DNA of 64,000 bases from Phormidium sp. FACHB-1136 (lineage in GTDB: Bacteria; Cyanobacteriota; Cyanobacteriia; Phormidesmidales; Phormidesmidaceae). Both the position numbers and the translations under genes were made by a program. Shown here one piece after another: positions 50,512-59,849 of this stretch; positions within the stretch are counted from its first letter, which is position 1, and each line of letters opens with the position of its first letter. The notes beneath the pieces were generated by a model. It made no database searches. It had not been told where the DNA came from and saw only the letters and a program-made list of their open reading frames with translations. The stretch spans positions 45,274 through 109,273 of the forward strand of contig NZ_JACJRS010000004.1 of assembly GCF_014697375.1 (NCBI RefSeq). The letters are read 5' to 3'.

Positions 50512-51051
50512 TCGCCAATACTCCTTTTGCAACACATGGCTGGCCTTAGGCGACCCATGCGTGGGTGACGGTGCTTAATCGCACGATAGTTTCCAGGACA
50601 CGAACCTTTCAGGACAGGAACTTATAACAGACTCATAACGGACTTACAGACGTTGGTGTTGCGGCACAGGCTACCAATTCAGCCGCATCACCCCAGACCG
50701 GGGGCATGGCTAACGATTCAACCCGACTTCCCCGCCAAAGGGGCGTCTCGGCGGTTCCCACAACTCCCTAGAGTTGCTCAACGCAGCTACCTTACCGCCG
50801 ATGGTATCTCGCTTCACCTATTCCCAAGTTTCCCCCCAGAGCCTAGGGAGGCAACACGACAGTCACATAACTATGCAATTCGAGGCCATCTTGCTGCAAT
50901 GGGATCTGTACAAGGGCATGATCGGCCCTGGGGTGGGTGTGGCAATGGAGGAAAACTGTCATAGCATCGCCATGCCGTCGCCATTGGGTCGCCATATCAT
51001 CTCTCTACATTAAAAGACAATCCACCCTACGACTGTCTTGAGGTAATCACT
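50512..51051. other. Gene-free divergent interval (pentapeptide protein / htrA)
   Basis: About 540 bases between divergent genes. No convincing coding region; promoters for the che cluster and for htrA must lie here but no boxes stand out. Confidence 0.45.
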
Positions 51052-52278
51052 ATGTCCAAATCTGAATCAGACCGATCCGCCCGCCCCATGGGCACCCTAA
51101 CCAAATCTGTGGCGCTCGTGTTGTTGGGGGCCGGATTGGTCACCGTTGGCCCAGATGCCGTCGCGGTCGTTGGGTCTCTGGTTCAGCGGCCCGCCGTGGC
51201 CTTCCCCGACCAAGCCGAAGCCCCGTCGATGGCCCAACGCAGCAACGCCCCGATCCCCGCCCTGTCTAACCCTAACTTAATTGCCGACATTGTTCGGGAA
51301 GTGGGGCCATCGGTGGTGCGCATTGACGCCTCTCGCACCGTGCAGAGCAGCCTGCCACCCCAGTTTCAAGATCCCATGTTCCGGCAGTTCTTTGGCAATG
51401 CCATGCCCCCCTCCGAGCAACTTCAGGAAGGGGTTGGGTCGGGCTTCATCACCACGGCGGATGGTCAAATTATCACCAATGCCCACGTCGTTGCCGGGGC
51501 CGACCGAGTCCAGGTCACCCTCAAGGATGGCCGCAGTTTCACCGGAGAAGTGATGGGGGCCGACACGGTAACCGATATCGCCGTGATTAAAATCGACGCC
51601 CAGGACTTGCCCACGGTAAGGCTCAGCGATTCCGACCAAATTCAGCCCGGTGAATGGGCCATTGCCATCGGCAACCCCCTTGGCCTAGATAGCACCGTCA
51701 CGGCGGGCATCATCAGCGCCACGGGCCGCACCAGCCGAGAAGTGGGCGTCCCCGATAAACGGGTGGACTTCATCCAAACCGACGCCGCCATCAACCCCGG
51801 CAACTCCGGTGGCCCCCTGCTCAACCTCAATGGCGAGGTGATTGGGGTGAACACGGCCATCATCCAGGGTGCCCAGGGTCTGGGGTTCTCCATCCCCATC
51901 AACACTGTGCAGCGGATCAGCAGCCAGCTCATCCAAACCGGGCGGGTGGAACATGCCTACCTGGGCATCCAAATGGTCTCCCTGTCCCCAGAGGTGAAGG
52001 AGAACATCAATCGCGACCCCAATCGTCCCTTCACCGTCCAAGACGAAGAAGGCGTGTTGATCGCACGGGTGATGCCCAACTCCCCCGCCGCCCAGGCTGG
52101 CCTGCGGGATGGCGATGTGATCGTCGCCATTGAGGGCCAATCGGTGAAGGACGGATCCGAAGTGCAGCGGGTGGTCGAACAGTCCACCGTGGGCCAAAAC
52201 CTTTCCCTCACCCTGCGCCGCAACGGTCAGGAAGAAACCCTCAACGTCCGCCCCGGCAACATGCCCAGCCAGTCCTAA
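51052..52278 (+). CDS. HtrA/DegP-family serine protease
   Basis: 408 residues. A hydrophobic N-terminal signal or anchor at about 18-45 exports it to the periplasm or lumen. The trypsin-like domain has His145 (TNAHVV), Asp175 (TDIAVI) and Ser252 (GNSGGP), and one PDZ domain follows at about 300-395. One-PDZ form, as in cyanobacterial HhoA, HhoB and HtrA; which of the three cannot be told. It degrades misfolded periplasmic proteins, especially under heat and light stress. Confidence 0.93.
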   Translation: MSKSESDRSARPMGTLTKSVALVLLGAGLVTVGPDAVAVVGSLVQRPAVAFPDQAEAPSMAQRSNAPIPALSNPNLIADIVREVGPSVVRIDASRTVQSSLPPQFQDPMFRQFFGNAMPPSEQLQEGVGSGFITTADGQIITNAHVVAGADRVQVTLKDGRSFTGEVMGADTVTDIAVIKIDAQDLPTVRLSDSDQIQPGEWAIAIGNPLGLDSTVTAGIISATGRTSREVGVPDKRVDFIQTDAAINPGNSGGPLLNLNGEVIGVNTAIIQGAQGLGFSIPINTVQRISSQLIQTGRVEHAYLGIQMVSLSPEVKENINRDPNRPFTVQDEEGVLIARVMPNSPAAQAGLRDGDVIVAIEGQSVKDGSEVQRVVEQSTVGQNLSLTLRRNGQEETLNVRPGNMPSQS

Positions 52279-52454
52279 GGGGGGAATACAAATCCATATC
52301 CAATCCGAGCCCCAGCTTGAATAGTGATCGGCTAGACCTCACGCCCTTGGCCTCCCCCCATTACGCTCTCCCTCTTCCTTCGGTAGGATAGGTCAGAATC
52401 CTGATGATCTTGCAGCCCTGATCCTCTCGCAATCCTTCTCAACGCCCTCCGCCC

Positions 52455-53135
52455 ATGGATGATCATGCCCATCGTTGGATAGCCCTAAAGGGTGTCCTGG
52501 CCCTGGGGGGCACGGTGGGGATCGGCCTTTTGGCGCGGCGCATGGCGTTGCCCATCGTGGGAGATTCGACCCCAGCAGTAGCCCCAACCTCCCTGGGGCT
52601 ACTGCTGGGGTTGTCGGCCCTGGGGCTTGTGCTGTGGATAGCCTGTTTTGGCCTGGAGTGGTGGTTTGTCCGTCGAAAGAGCCTCTTCTCTCGGCTCAAT
52701 TCGCTGGTTCTGGTTTTCATTGGCCTTGTCTACGTGATCTATGGCTTTTTGCTGATTCCCTTTCTGCAAGAAGCCGCCATTAGCCAATGGGGGCAGGCCA
52801 CCCCAGCCACGGTGACGGAAAAACGCACCGCCCTCCGCTACGACTCGGATACGGGCATCACCCACACCGACTATTTTCTGCGGTATCGCTACACCTTGCC
52901 CCAGCGGCCCGCCCCCTACGATGGGCAATCTGGGGTGAAAAAAAGCTACTTCGACCGCACCACCGAAGACGATACCATCACCATCTACTACTGGCCCTGG
53001 CTCCCCGCCTGGTCAGAGCTGGAGGCCGCCCAATCGGCCCAGGCTCGTTTCCCCTTTCTGCTGACGGCCAGTTTTACCCTAATCGGCTGGACGGTTGCCG
53101 TTGGCATTGTGGTGCTAGTGCTGGGGCCAATCTAG
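52455..53135 (+). CDS. DUF3592-like membrane protein
   Basis: 226 residues. Membrane helices at about 10-30, 44-67, 80-102 and 202-222. Between the third and fourth is a soluble domain of about 90 residues with GQATPATVTEKRTALRY and TITIYYWPWLPAWSELE, matching the DUF3592 pattern (a beta-rich module often in membrane proteins). Function unknown. Its stop codon TAG is part of the 9-bp target duplication made by insertion of the MITE at 53136. The coding sequence also holds a 16-bp perfect inverted repeat (52570-52610). Confidence 0.7.
   Translation: MDDHAHRWIALKGVLALGGTVGIGLLARRMALPIVGDSTPAVAPTSLGLLLGLSALGLVLWIACFGLEWWFVRRKSLFSRLNSLVLVFIGLVYVIYGFLLIPFLQEAAISQWGQATPATVTEKRTALRYDSDTGITHTDYFLRYRYTLPQRPAPYDGQSGVKKSYFDRTTEDDTITIYYWPWLPAWSELEAAQSAQARFPFLLTASFTLIGWTVAVGIVVLVLGPI
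52570..52610 (+). repeat. 16-bp perfect inverted repeat inside the DUF3592-like gene
   Basis: CCCCAGCAGTAGCCCC at 52570-52585 and GGGGCTACTGCTGGGG at 52595-52610, with a 9-nt loop. In frame it codes for the start of the second membrane helix (TPAVAPTSLGLLLGL). The RNA hairpin would be very stable. Confidence 0.95.
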
Positions 53136-53257
53136 CAGCAATTCTCATTTTGGCAAATTGGCCGTTCGCCCTGAGCCTGTCGAAGGGTGAAAAGGCTTCG
53201 ACAGGCTCAGCCTGAGCGGTATTTTATTCACCAGCCTAGTCATACTGAGAATTGCTG
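53136..53257 (-). mobile_element. 122-bp MITE, copy B
   Basis: The same element as at 22856-22977, inverted, with about five base differences. Terminal repeats CAGCAATTCTCA and TGAGAATTGCTG are intact, and a 9-bp target duplication CCAATCTAG flanks it (53127-53135 and 53258-53266). The left duplication includes the TAG stop of the DUF3592-like gene. Confidence 0.9.
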
Positions 53258-53364
53258 CCAATCTAGCCACCACCTATGCCTTGATCCCACCGTCTGATAG
53301 ACTGAGAAACTGAGATAGGGAACGCGAAAACCTACTAGATATAGGCACTTGGAGGATTAATCCC

Positions 53365-54402
53365 GTGGAAAGTACCCTCGGTCTTGAGATTATTGAGGTG
53401 GTCGAACAGGCGGCGGTCGCCTCGGCCCGTTGGATGGGCAAAGGCGAAAAGAACATCGCTGACCAAGTGGCCGTGGAAGCCATGCGGGAGCGCATGAACA
53501 AGATTCACATGCGCGGTCGCATCGTGATTGGTGAGGGTGAACGGGACGATGCCCCCATGCTCTACATCGGTGAAGAAGTGGGGATTTGCACCCAGCCCGA
53601 TGCCAAAGCCTACTGCAACCCCGACGAACTGGTGGAAATTGACATCGCCGTTGACCCCTGTGAAGGCACCAACCTGGTGGCCTACGGTCAGAATGGCTCC
53701 ATGGCGGTGCTGGCCATCTCCGAGAAGGGTGGTCTGTTCGCAGCCCCCGACTTCTACATGAAGAAGCTGGCCGCTCCCCCCCAGGCCAAGGGCCATGTGG
53801 ACATCAACAAGTCTGCCACCGAAAACCTGAAAATCCTGGCCGAGTGCCTAGATCGGGCCATCGACGAACTGGTGGTGGTGGTGATGAAGCGGGATCGCCA
53901 CAACGAGCTGATTAAGGAAATCCGCGATGCGGGCGCTCGCGTCAAGCTGATCGCCGACGGTGACGTGGGTGCGGCCATTTCCTGCGCCTTCTCTGGTACC
54001 AACACCCACGCTCTGATGGGCATCGGTGCTGCTCCCGAAGGGGTGATTAGCGCTGCCGCCATGCGCTGCCTGGGGGGTCACTTCCAGGGCCAACTGATCT
54101 ACGACCCTGAAGTCGTGAAGACCGGGCTGATTGGCGAAAGCAAGGAAGCTAACATCGCCCGCCTCAACGAAATGGGCATCACCGACATCGACAAAGTCTA
54201 CGACGCTCACGAACTGGCCTCTGGCGAAACCGTGCTGTTTGCCGCCACGGGGATCACCGCTGGCGAGCTGATGAACGGCGTCCGCTTCTTCCATGGCGGT
54301 GCCCGGACTCAGTCCCTGATTATCTCCAGCCAGTCCAAGACCGCCCGTTTTGTGGACACCATCCACATGTTCGAGGCTCCCAAGACCCTGCAAATCCGCT
54401 AG
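53365..54402 (+). CDS. glpX: Class II fructose-1,6/sedoheptulose-1,7-bisphosphatase
   Basis: 345 residues from a GTG start with GGAGG eleven bases upstream. It hydrolyses FBP and SBP in the Calvin cycle; the GlpX-type class II enzyme is the main bifunctional F/SBPase in cyanobacteria. [15 protein letters not shown] and [13 protein letters not shown] give the metal-binding acidic residues. Essential for photoautotrophic growth in relatives. A repeat element begins at its last codon. Confidence 0.96.
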   Translation: MESTLGLEIIEVVEQAAVASARWMGKGEKNIADQVAVEAMRERMNKIHMRGRIVIGEGERDDAPMLYIGEEVGICTQPDAKAYCNPDELVEIDIAVDPCEGTNLVAYGQNGSMAVLAISEKGGLFAAPDFYMKKLAAPPQAKGHVDINKSATENLKILAECLDRAIDELVVVVMKRDRHNELIKEIRDAGARVKLIADGDVGAAISCAFSGTNTHALMGIGAAPEGVISAAAMRCLGGHFQGQLIYDPEVVKTGLIGESKEANIARLNEMGITDIDKVYDAHELASGETVLFAATGITAGELMNGVRFFHGGARTQSLIISSQSKTARFVDTIHMFEAPKTLQIR

Positions 54403-54530
54403 GTTATTGGTCTAAAGATCCCGTAGGGGTCAGGTCTCCTAACCCACGGGTGCGACAACCGCGCCCCTACGGCGCTAGGAAAACGTAGGGGGCAGGTCTC
54501 CTGACCCTTCTAAGGGCAAAACCAATAACC
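54402..54530. repeat. 129-bp element with 10-bp inverted ends after glpX
   Basis: GGTTATTGGT at 54402-54411 and ACCAATAACC at 54521-54530 are perfect inverted ends; the first G is the last base of the glpX stop codon. The interior holds two GTAGGGGTCAGGTCTCCT-like phrases as in the 23-kb element, one at 54423 and one at 54486. It separates glpX from its terminator at 54573. Confidence 0.65.
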
Positions 54531-54572
54531 AGAAAAGCGTGAGGCTGGAGACAGCTTCATGCTCTTCTTCCT

Positions 54573-54602
54573 AGAGATGTGGCTTGCCGCATCTCTTTTT
54601 TT
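54573..54602 (+). terminator. Rho-independent terminator downstream of glpX
   Basis: AGAGATGTGG at 54573-54582 pairs with CCGCATCTCT at 54587-54596 (one wobble), with a four-base loop and a run of seven or eight T. A strong intrinsic terminator, 170 bases after the glpX stop. Confidence 0.93.
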
Positions 54603-54809
54603 CGGCCTTTACATTTTTTGATGGACTTTTGTTGAGTTTCCTTGAGTCAGCGCCGATTTATCTCTAAGTTCAAACATATTGGCTTTTGTGGGCCTGTTTG
54701 CCCTGGCTCGTTTCTCGCCCTACCCCCCTTGGAGAGTCGTGACGGAGTCTAGGGTGACCATCAAAGGCCACCATAAAATAAGGTGAATCACTAAACGCGT
54801 GGAGGAAGA

Positions 54810-56102
54810 ATGAATATCGCCGTAATTGGTCTGAGCCACAAAACCGCACCCGTTCAAATTCGAGAAAAACTTAGCATTCCCACGGCTCAGACGGGAGACG
54901 CGATTGCCCATCTCACCCACTGTCCCCACATTGACGAAGTCTCTATCCTCAGTACCTGCAACCGCCTAGAGATTCACATCGTTACCGAAGAGACCGAACA
55001 GGGCATCCGGGAAGTAACCCAGTTTCTCTCCGAACACAGCGGCCTGCCCCTGCCGGAACTGCGCCAACACCTGTTCATTCTGCTGCACCAAGATGCCATC
55101 AACCACCTGATGCGGGTGGCGGCGGGGCTGGATAGCCTCGTCCTCGGCGAGGGGCAAATTCTGGCCCAGGTGAAGCACGCCCACCAACTGGCCCAACAGC
55201 ACAAGAGCATTGGCCGGGTGCTGGATCGGCTGCTGAAGCAGTCCCTCACCGCCGGAAAGCGGGTGCGCAGCGAAACTAGCATTGGCACCGGGGCCGTATC
55301 CATCAGCTCGGCGGCGGTGGAACTGGCTAAGCTCAAGGTGCCCAACCTCGATGGTTGCAACATCAGCATCCTCGGTGCTGGCAAAATGGCCCGCCTGCTG
55401 GTGCAGCACCTCAATGCCAAGGACTCCTGCCCGATCACCATCCTCAACCGCACCATCAACCGCGCCAACGAACTGGCCAAGCAGTTCCCAGACGCTAACC
55501 TGCGTACTGGCACCCTAGAGGCCATGCTAGAGACCGTGCAGGCGTCAGATGTGGTGTTTACCTGTACCTCCGCTACCGAACCGATTCTGCACCGGGAAAA
55601 CCTGGAGCCGATTTTGGACAGCAACCGCACCCTGATGCTATTCGACATTTCGGTGCCCCTTAACGTCCACGCCAACGTTAACGAACTGCCCAACGTCCAC
55701 GCCTTTAATGTGGATGACCTGAAGGCTGTGGTGGCCCAAAACCAGGCCAGCCGCCGCCGCATGGCCATGGAGGCCCAAGTCTTACTCGACGAAGAGGTGG
55801 AGAGTTTCATGGACTGGTGGCGTTCCCTGGATACCGTGGGCACCATCAGCAGCCTCCGCAACAAGGTGGAAACCATCCGCGAGCAGGAACTCGAAAAAGC
55901 CCTCTCCCGCCTAGGCAGCGAATTCGCTGAAAAACACCAAGAAGTGATCGAAGCCCTCACCCGTGGCATCGTCAACAAAATTCTCCACGACCCCATGGTG
56001 CAACTTCGCGCCCAGCGAGATATCGAAGCCCGCAAACGCGCCATGCAAACTCTCCATGTGCTGTTTGACCTAGAGCCCACCTCGAACCAAAAGTACAGCT
56101 AG
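54810..56102 (+). CDS. hemA: Glutamyl-tRNA reductase
   Basis: 430 residues, normal length. It reduces glutamyl-tRNA-Glu to glutamate-1-semialdehyde with NADPH, the committed step of tetrapyrrole synthesis feeding chlorophyll, haem and bilins. The catalytic Cys50 lies in LSTCNRLE, the active-site His is in the [15 protein letters not shown] region, and the NADPH-binding fold carries [13 protein letters not shown] at about 187-199. The C-terminal dimerisation helices end with DLEPTS. GGAGG precedes the ATG. Confidence 0.97.
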   Translation: MNIAVIGLSHKTAPVQIREKLSIPTAQTGDAIAHLTHCPHIDEVSILSTCNRLEIHIVTEETEQGIREVTQFLSEHSGLPLPELRQHLFILLHQDAINHLMRVAAGLDSLVLGEGQILAQVKHAHQLAQQHKSIGRVLDRLLKQSLTAGKRVRSETSIGTGAVSISSAAVELAKLKVPNLDGCNISILGAGKMARLLVQHLNAKDSCPITILNRTINRANELAKQFPDANLRTGTLEAMLETVQASDVVFTCTSATEPILHRENLEPILDSNRTLMLFDISVPLNVHANVNELPNVHAFNVDDLKAVVAQNQASRRRMAMEAQVLLDEEVESFMDWWRSLDTVGTISSLRNKVETIREQELEKALSRLGSEFAEKHQEVIEALTRGIVNKILHDPMVQLRAQRDIEARKRAMQTLHVLFDLEPTSNQKYS

Positions 56103-56225
56103 CCCAAACCCTAAATCCTGTAGGTTGGGGGATGCGAGAGCCAACCCCAACCTGTTTCAATAGGGTTAGATTACGTTCTGCTCAGCCTACAGGACTTACC
56201 CATCGTCAGCCCTTGAGTTTGAGGG

Positions 56226-57137
56226 TTACTCCGTGAAGTAATCCAGATCAATCTTCTTGATTTCGTAGATTTCCTTGGTGCTGACGCCTACGCCGAACTC
56301 AATCATATATTGGGCTAAGGCTTGGCCATCGATCAGGATAATTTTACTTTCGATGCGAGAGACAAAATCCCTGGCTTCAGCGGTAAAGCTGGAGGCGGTG
56401 ATAAAGATACCTTTCTTGGCCCGGAAGCCTTGCAACGCCCCAGCAAACTTCTGTGCTTCAGGCCGCCCCACCGGATTTTCCCAGCGTTTAGCTTGCACGT
56501 AAATAATATCCAGTCCTAGGCGATCTTCGTTAATGGTACCGTCAATACCACCATCGCCACTGCGGCCTACAATTTTACTGGCATCTTTGCGGGTACCGCC
56601 GTATCCCATTTTCACCAGAACATCCACCACCAGGGTTTCAAAAAAACTGGGAGAACAGACTTTAATATTCTCCAAAAGCTCTGATGCCAAGTCCTGGGTG
56701 AGCCCTTGCACAATAAGCTCTAGGTTTTCCTCTGGGGTCTTTTCTTGGCTGGCGGAATCTACAACGTTAGGGCTAACCTGATCCCGGTTCAGCGTCCTAA
56801 AGGCAATGTATTCAGGAAATTGCTCTAAGAGCTTTCCATCAATTTTGTCAGTCTTGCTATCAAGAACAGTTTGACCTCTGGGGGTAATTTGGAAATATCC
56901 CCGTCGAGTGGTTTGCAGAAGACCCGCTTTCTTCAGATGTGTCTTCGCCCATCCCACACGGTTGTCAAAGGTGGCCTGACGACCGCTCGGCAACATTTCT
57001 TGGCGTTCCTGATCGCTCAAATGGAAGTGATGCGACAGTTGCTCAATCGCCTCGCGCAGGGAATACTCTTGCCCATCGGAGGCCATTTGCATCAGGGGCA
57101 GCATAATCGTTTGAAAATCGGGGATAGCCACGGTCAC
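56226..57137 (-). CDS. mrr: Mrr-family restriction endonuclease
   Basis: 303 residues. An N-terminal winged-helix domain (Mrr_N-like, about 5-95: REAIEQLSHHF, GYFQITPRGQ) is joined to a PD-(D/E)XK nuclease (about 160-285) with SGDGGIDGTI and DIIYVQAKRW supplying the acidic and Q-x-K catalytic residues. Mrr enzymes cut modified DNA without their own methyltransferase; none is adjacent here. It may be part of a defence repertoire. Confidence 0.9.
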   Translation of the reverse strand: MTVAIPDFQTIMLPLMQMASDGQEYSLREAIEQLSHHFHLSDQERQEMLPSGRQATFDNRVGWAKTHLKKAGLLQTTRRGYFQITPRGQTVLDSKTDKIDGKLLEQFPEYIAFRTLNRDQVSPNVVDSASQEKTPEENLELIVQGLTQDLASELLENIKVCSPSFFETLVVDVLVKMGYGGTRKDASKIVGRSGDGGIDGTINEDRLGLDIIYVQAKRWENPVGRPEAQKFAGALQGFRAKKGIFITASSFTAEARDFVSRIESKIILIDGQALAQYMIEFGVGVSTKEIYEIKKIDLDYFTE

Positions 57138-57585
57138 AAGGTCTTGAAGTGTCTATCTGCATCCAAGGCTAGCTGTGGCGGTTTACCTGGGGTAAGACGC
57201 TAGACTTCACGCCGAACGGGGTGCATTATCCATTAGGGTACCCATCTCTACCCGGAACCTACCATGGCGGTGGCGGGGGGGTAAGTCAGGAAATAGTGAC
57301 AAGGGAAGGTGGGCAGGGTGACGATCTGGGGCAGGGGCAGGTCGTGTCTGGGGGCTTATACCTAGGTGGATTTGGGGATTCTTGACAGGCAGCAGAGCGG
57401 AGCATGGGCTTTAGAGATTGCCAATATCGGCCTTGCACTGTCAAAACAGGGGTCTAAAATATAATGTTGGCCTTTGCTTTGGGTCATCTGAATACCCTTC
57501 GGTTTTCGGTATTGGCGGTGGCTGCGTCCTTGGCCCGTGAAGATCCGTAGCCGTCTGTTCCCCGTTCTAGTTCAGCATCACCCCT
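57138..57585. other. argZ upstream region
   Basis: About 450 bases without a gene. TATAAT at 57460-57465 is a perfect -10 box; TTGCAC at 57433-57438 is 21 bases upstream, too far for a good -35. No GTA-N8-TAC NtcA site was seen. The leader would be about 110 nt. Confidence 0.45.
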
Positions 57586-59694
57586 ATGACTTCTGATTTG
57601 CGCTTTCTGATGTGTTCGCCTCAGTTTTACGAAGTGGACTATGTAATTAACCCCTGGATGGAGGGCAACGTTCACAAGTCCTCCCTAGAACGCGCCCAGG
57701 AGCAGTGGCATGGTCTGTACCAAAAAATTTCCGAGCGGGCCAATGTGGATTTGGTGAAACCGCAACCGGGCTGGCCGGATATGGTGTTCACCGCCAATGC
57801 CGGGTTGATTTTGGGCGATCAGGTGGTGCTGAGCCGCTTCCTTCACCCCGAACGCCAGGGCGAGGAGCCGTTCTTTAAGGAGTGGTTCGAGGCCCAGGGT
57901 CACACCGTCCACGTTCTTCCCCCCGACCTACCCTTTGAAGGCGCTGGTGATGCCCTGCTAGATCGGGAAGGACGCTGGCTGTGGGCGGGCTACGGCTTCC
58001 GTACCGAGCTCGATTCCCATGCTCTAGTGGCAGAATGGCTGGGGATTGAAGTCCTGTCGCTACACCTGATGGATGAGCGCTTCTACCATTTGGATACCTG
58101 CTTCTGTCCCCTCACGGGCGGGTATTTGCTGTACTATCCCCCCGCCTTCGATTCCTACTCCAACCGTCTGATTGAAATGCGGGTGCCCGCCGAAAAGCGC
58201 ATCGCCATTGATGAACCCGACGCCGTGACATTTGCCTGCAACGCCGTCAACATTGGCCAGACGGTGATCATGAACCAGGCCAGCGACGACCTGAAGGCCC
58301 AACTGGCGGCGGTGGGCTTTGAGGTGGTGGAAACGCCCCTCACCGAGTTCCTGAAAGCGGGCGGTGCGGCCAAATGCCTCACCCTGCGCGTCAACGAACC
58401 CGTCCACCCGGAACCCACCGGGGAAAGCGGCATCATCTCCCGCACCGTTACCATGACCGGACATCTGCTGGATTCTGGCCTGGTGAACCGGGCGCTGGAT
58501 TTGGTGGTGGAAGGGGGTGGCAGCTTCCAAGTGCTGAAGTTTGACCTGGGCACCCAGCGCCAAAGCACCTCCACGGCGGATATTCGCGTCTCCGCCCCCA
58601 GCCAGGAGGTGATGGACGAGATCATGGCCCAGCTCATCGACCTCGGTGCCGTGGCTCCACCAGAAGAAGAAACCGACGCTCGCCTAGTGGCCATCACCCA
58701 GGCCGGAGTCGCCCCCGACGATTTCTATAGCTCCACCATCTATCCCACCGAAGTCCGTATCTGCGGCCAGTGGGTGCGGGTGCAGAACCAGCGCATGGAT
58801 GGGGTGATTGTGGTTCACTGCGTGCCCGAACCCAGCGCTGTGTGTAAGCTGCTGCGGGATTTGGAAGTGGACGACCAGGTGATCGTCGGCTACGACGGCA
58901 TTCGCAGTGTACGCAGTGCTGCCGACCGCAGCCGCACCGCCCACCAGCAGGAGGAATTCAGCTTTATGGGTTCCGGTGTCTCCAGCGAACGCCGTGTGGA
59001 ACTGATCGTAGAACAGGTGGCCTGGGAACTGCGCCGCCTGCGGGATCAGGGCGGTAAGGCCGTCGTTGTTGCTGGGCCTGTGGTGATTCATACGGGCGGC
59101 GGCGAACACCTGTCTCGCCTCATCCGCGAAGGCTACATCCAGGGTCTCCTCGGTGGCAACGCCATCGCCGTCCACGACATTGAGCAAGCCATGCTGGGTA
59201 CCTCCCTCGGTGTCGATATGAAACAGGGAACATCGGTGCGGGGGGGGCACCGTCACCACCTGCGGGCAATCAACAGCATCCGCCGCTGCGGCAGCATTGC
59301 CAACGCCGTGGAGCAGGGAGTCCTCACCAAGGGCGTGTTCTACGAATGCGTCAAGCACGGTGTTCCCTTCTCCCTGGCGGGCTCCATCCGCGATGACGGC
59401 CCCCTGCCCGACACCAAAATGGACTTAATCGAAGCCCAGGCCGACTACGCCCGCCTCATCGAAGGCTGCGACATGATTCTGATGTTCTCCACCATGCTCC
59501 ACTCCATCGGCGTCGGTAATATGACCCCCGCTGGCGTCAAGATGGTCTGCGTAGACATCAATCCCGCCGTGGTCACCAAACTGGCCGACCGGGGTTCCCT
59601 AGAATCCACCGGGGTGGTTACCGATGTGGGTCTGTTCCTCAGTCTACTGGTGAAGCAACTGGATCGCCTGACCCAGCCCCACGTGGTGGCGTAA
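57586..59694 (+). CDS. argZ: Arginine dihydrolase / ornithine cyclodeaminase-type bifunctional enzyme (ArgZ/AgrE)
   Basis: 702 residues. The N-terminal about 270 residues are an amidinotransferase-fold arginine dihydrolase: Asn71 (FTANAG), Glu118 (FEGAGD), His168 (FYHLDT) and nucleophile Cys264 (GAAKCLTL) all fit the residues reported for cyanobacterial ArgZ. It converts arginine to ornithine, CO2 and two NH3. The C-terminal about 400 residues are the LOR/SDH-type domain with a cyclodeaminase-like nucleotide-binding fold; in Anabaena AgrE this part turns ornithine into proline. Together they release nitrogen from cyanophycin-derived arginine. Confidence 0.93.
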   Translation: MTSDLRFLMCSPQFYEVDYVINPWMEGNVHKSSLERAQEQWHGLYQKISERANVDLVKPQPGWPDMVFTANAGLILGDQVVLSRFLHPERQGEEPFFKEWFEAQGHTVHVLPPDLPFEGAGDALLDREGRWLWAGYGFRTELDSHALVAEWLGIEVLSLHLMDERFYHLDTCFCPLTGGYLLYYPPAFDSYSNRLIEMRVPAEKRIAIDEPDAVTFACNAVNIGQTVIMNQASDDLKAQLAAVGFEVVETPLTEFLKAGGAAKCLTLRVNEPVHPEPTGESGIISRTVTMTGHLLDSGLVNRALDLVVEGGGSFQVLKFDLGTQRQSTSTADIRVSAPSQEVMDEIMAQLIDLGAVAPPEEETDARLVAITQAGVAPDDFYSSTIYPTEVRICGQWVRVQNQRMDGVIVVHCVPEPSAVCKLLRDLEVDDQVIVGYDGIRSVRSAADRSRTAHQQEEFSFMGSGVSSERRVELIVEQVAWELRRLRDQGGKAVVVAGPVVIHTGGGEHLSRLIREGYIQGLLGGNAIAVHDIEQAMLGTSLGVDMKQGTSVRGGHRHHLRAINSIRRCGSIANAVEQGVLTKGVFYECVKHGVPFSLAGSIRDDGPLPDTKMDLIEAQADYARLIEGCDMILMFSTMLHSIGVGNMTPAGVKMVCVDINPAVVTKLADRGSLESTGVVTDVGLFLSLLVKQLDRLTQPHVVA

Positions 59695-59849
59695 CACCGC
59701 ACCTAAGCGCATCTAGCTGAAAACCGCTGCTAATTCTCCCTGGGCCTAACTTGTTAGGCATTACTAGGGGGATAGTGGCGGTTATTTGTATGGGTTTTCT
59801 ATAGATGTACTCAATTTGCCCTAGGCACGCAGCAGCAGGGCAACACCTA

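Noticed and set aside
50774..51013. 79-codon frame upstream of htrA
   Set aside because: No ribosome-binding site or recognisable protein pattern, and it overlaps another equally weak frame; treated as non-coding.
54974..56080. Long minus-strand open frame opposite hemA
   Set aside because: Ser/Arg-rich shadow of hemA; the + strand has the complete HemA sequence.
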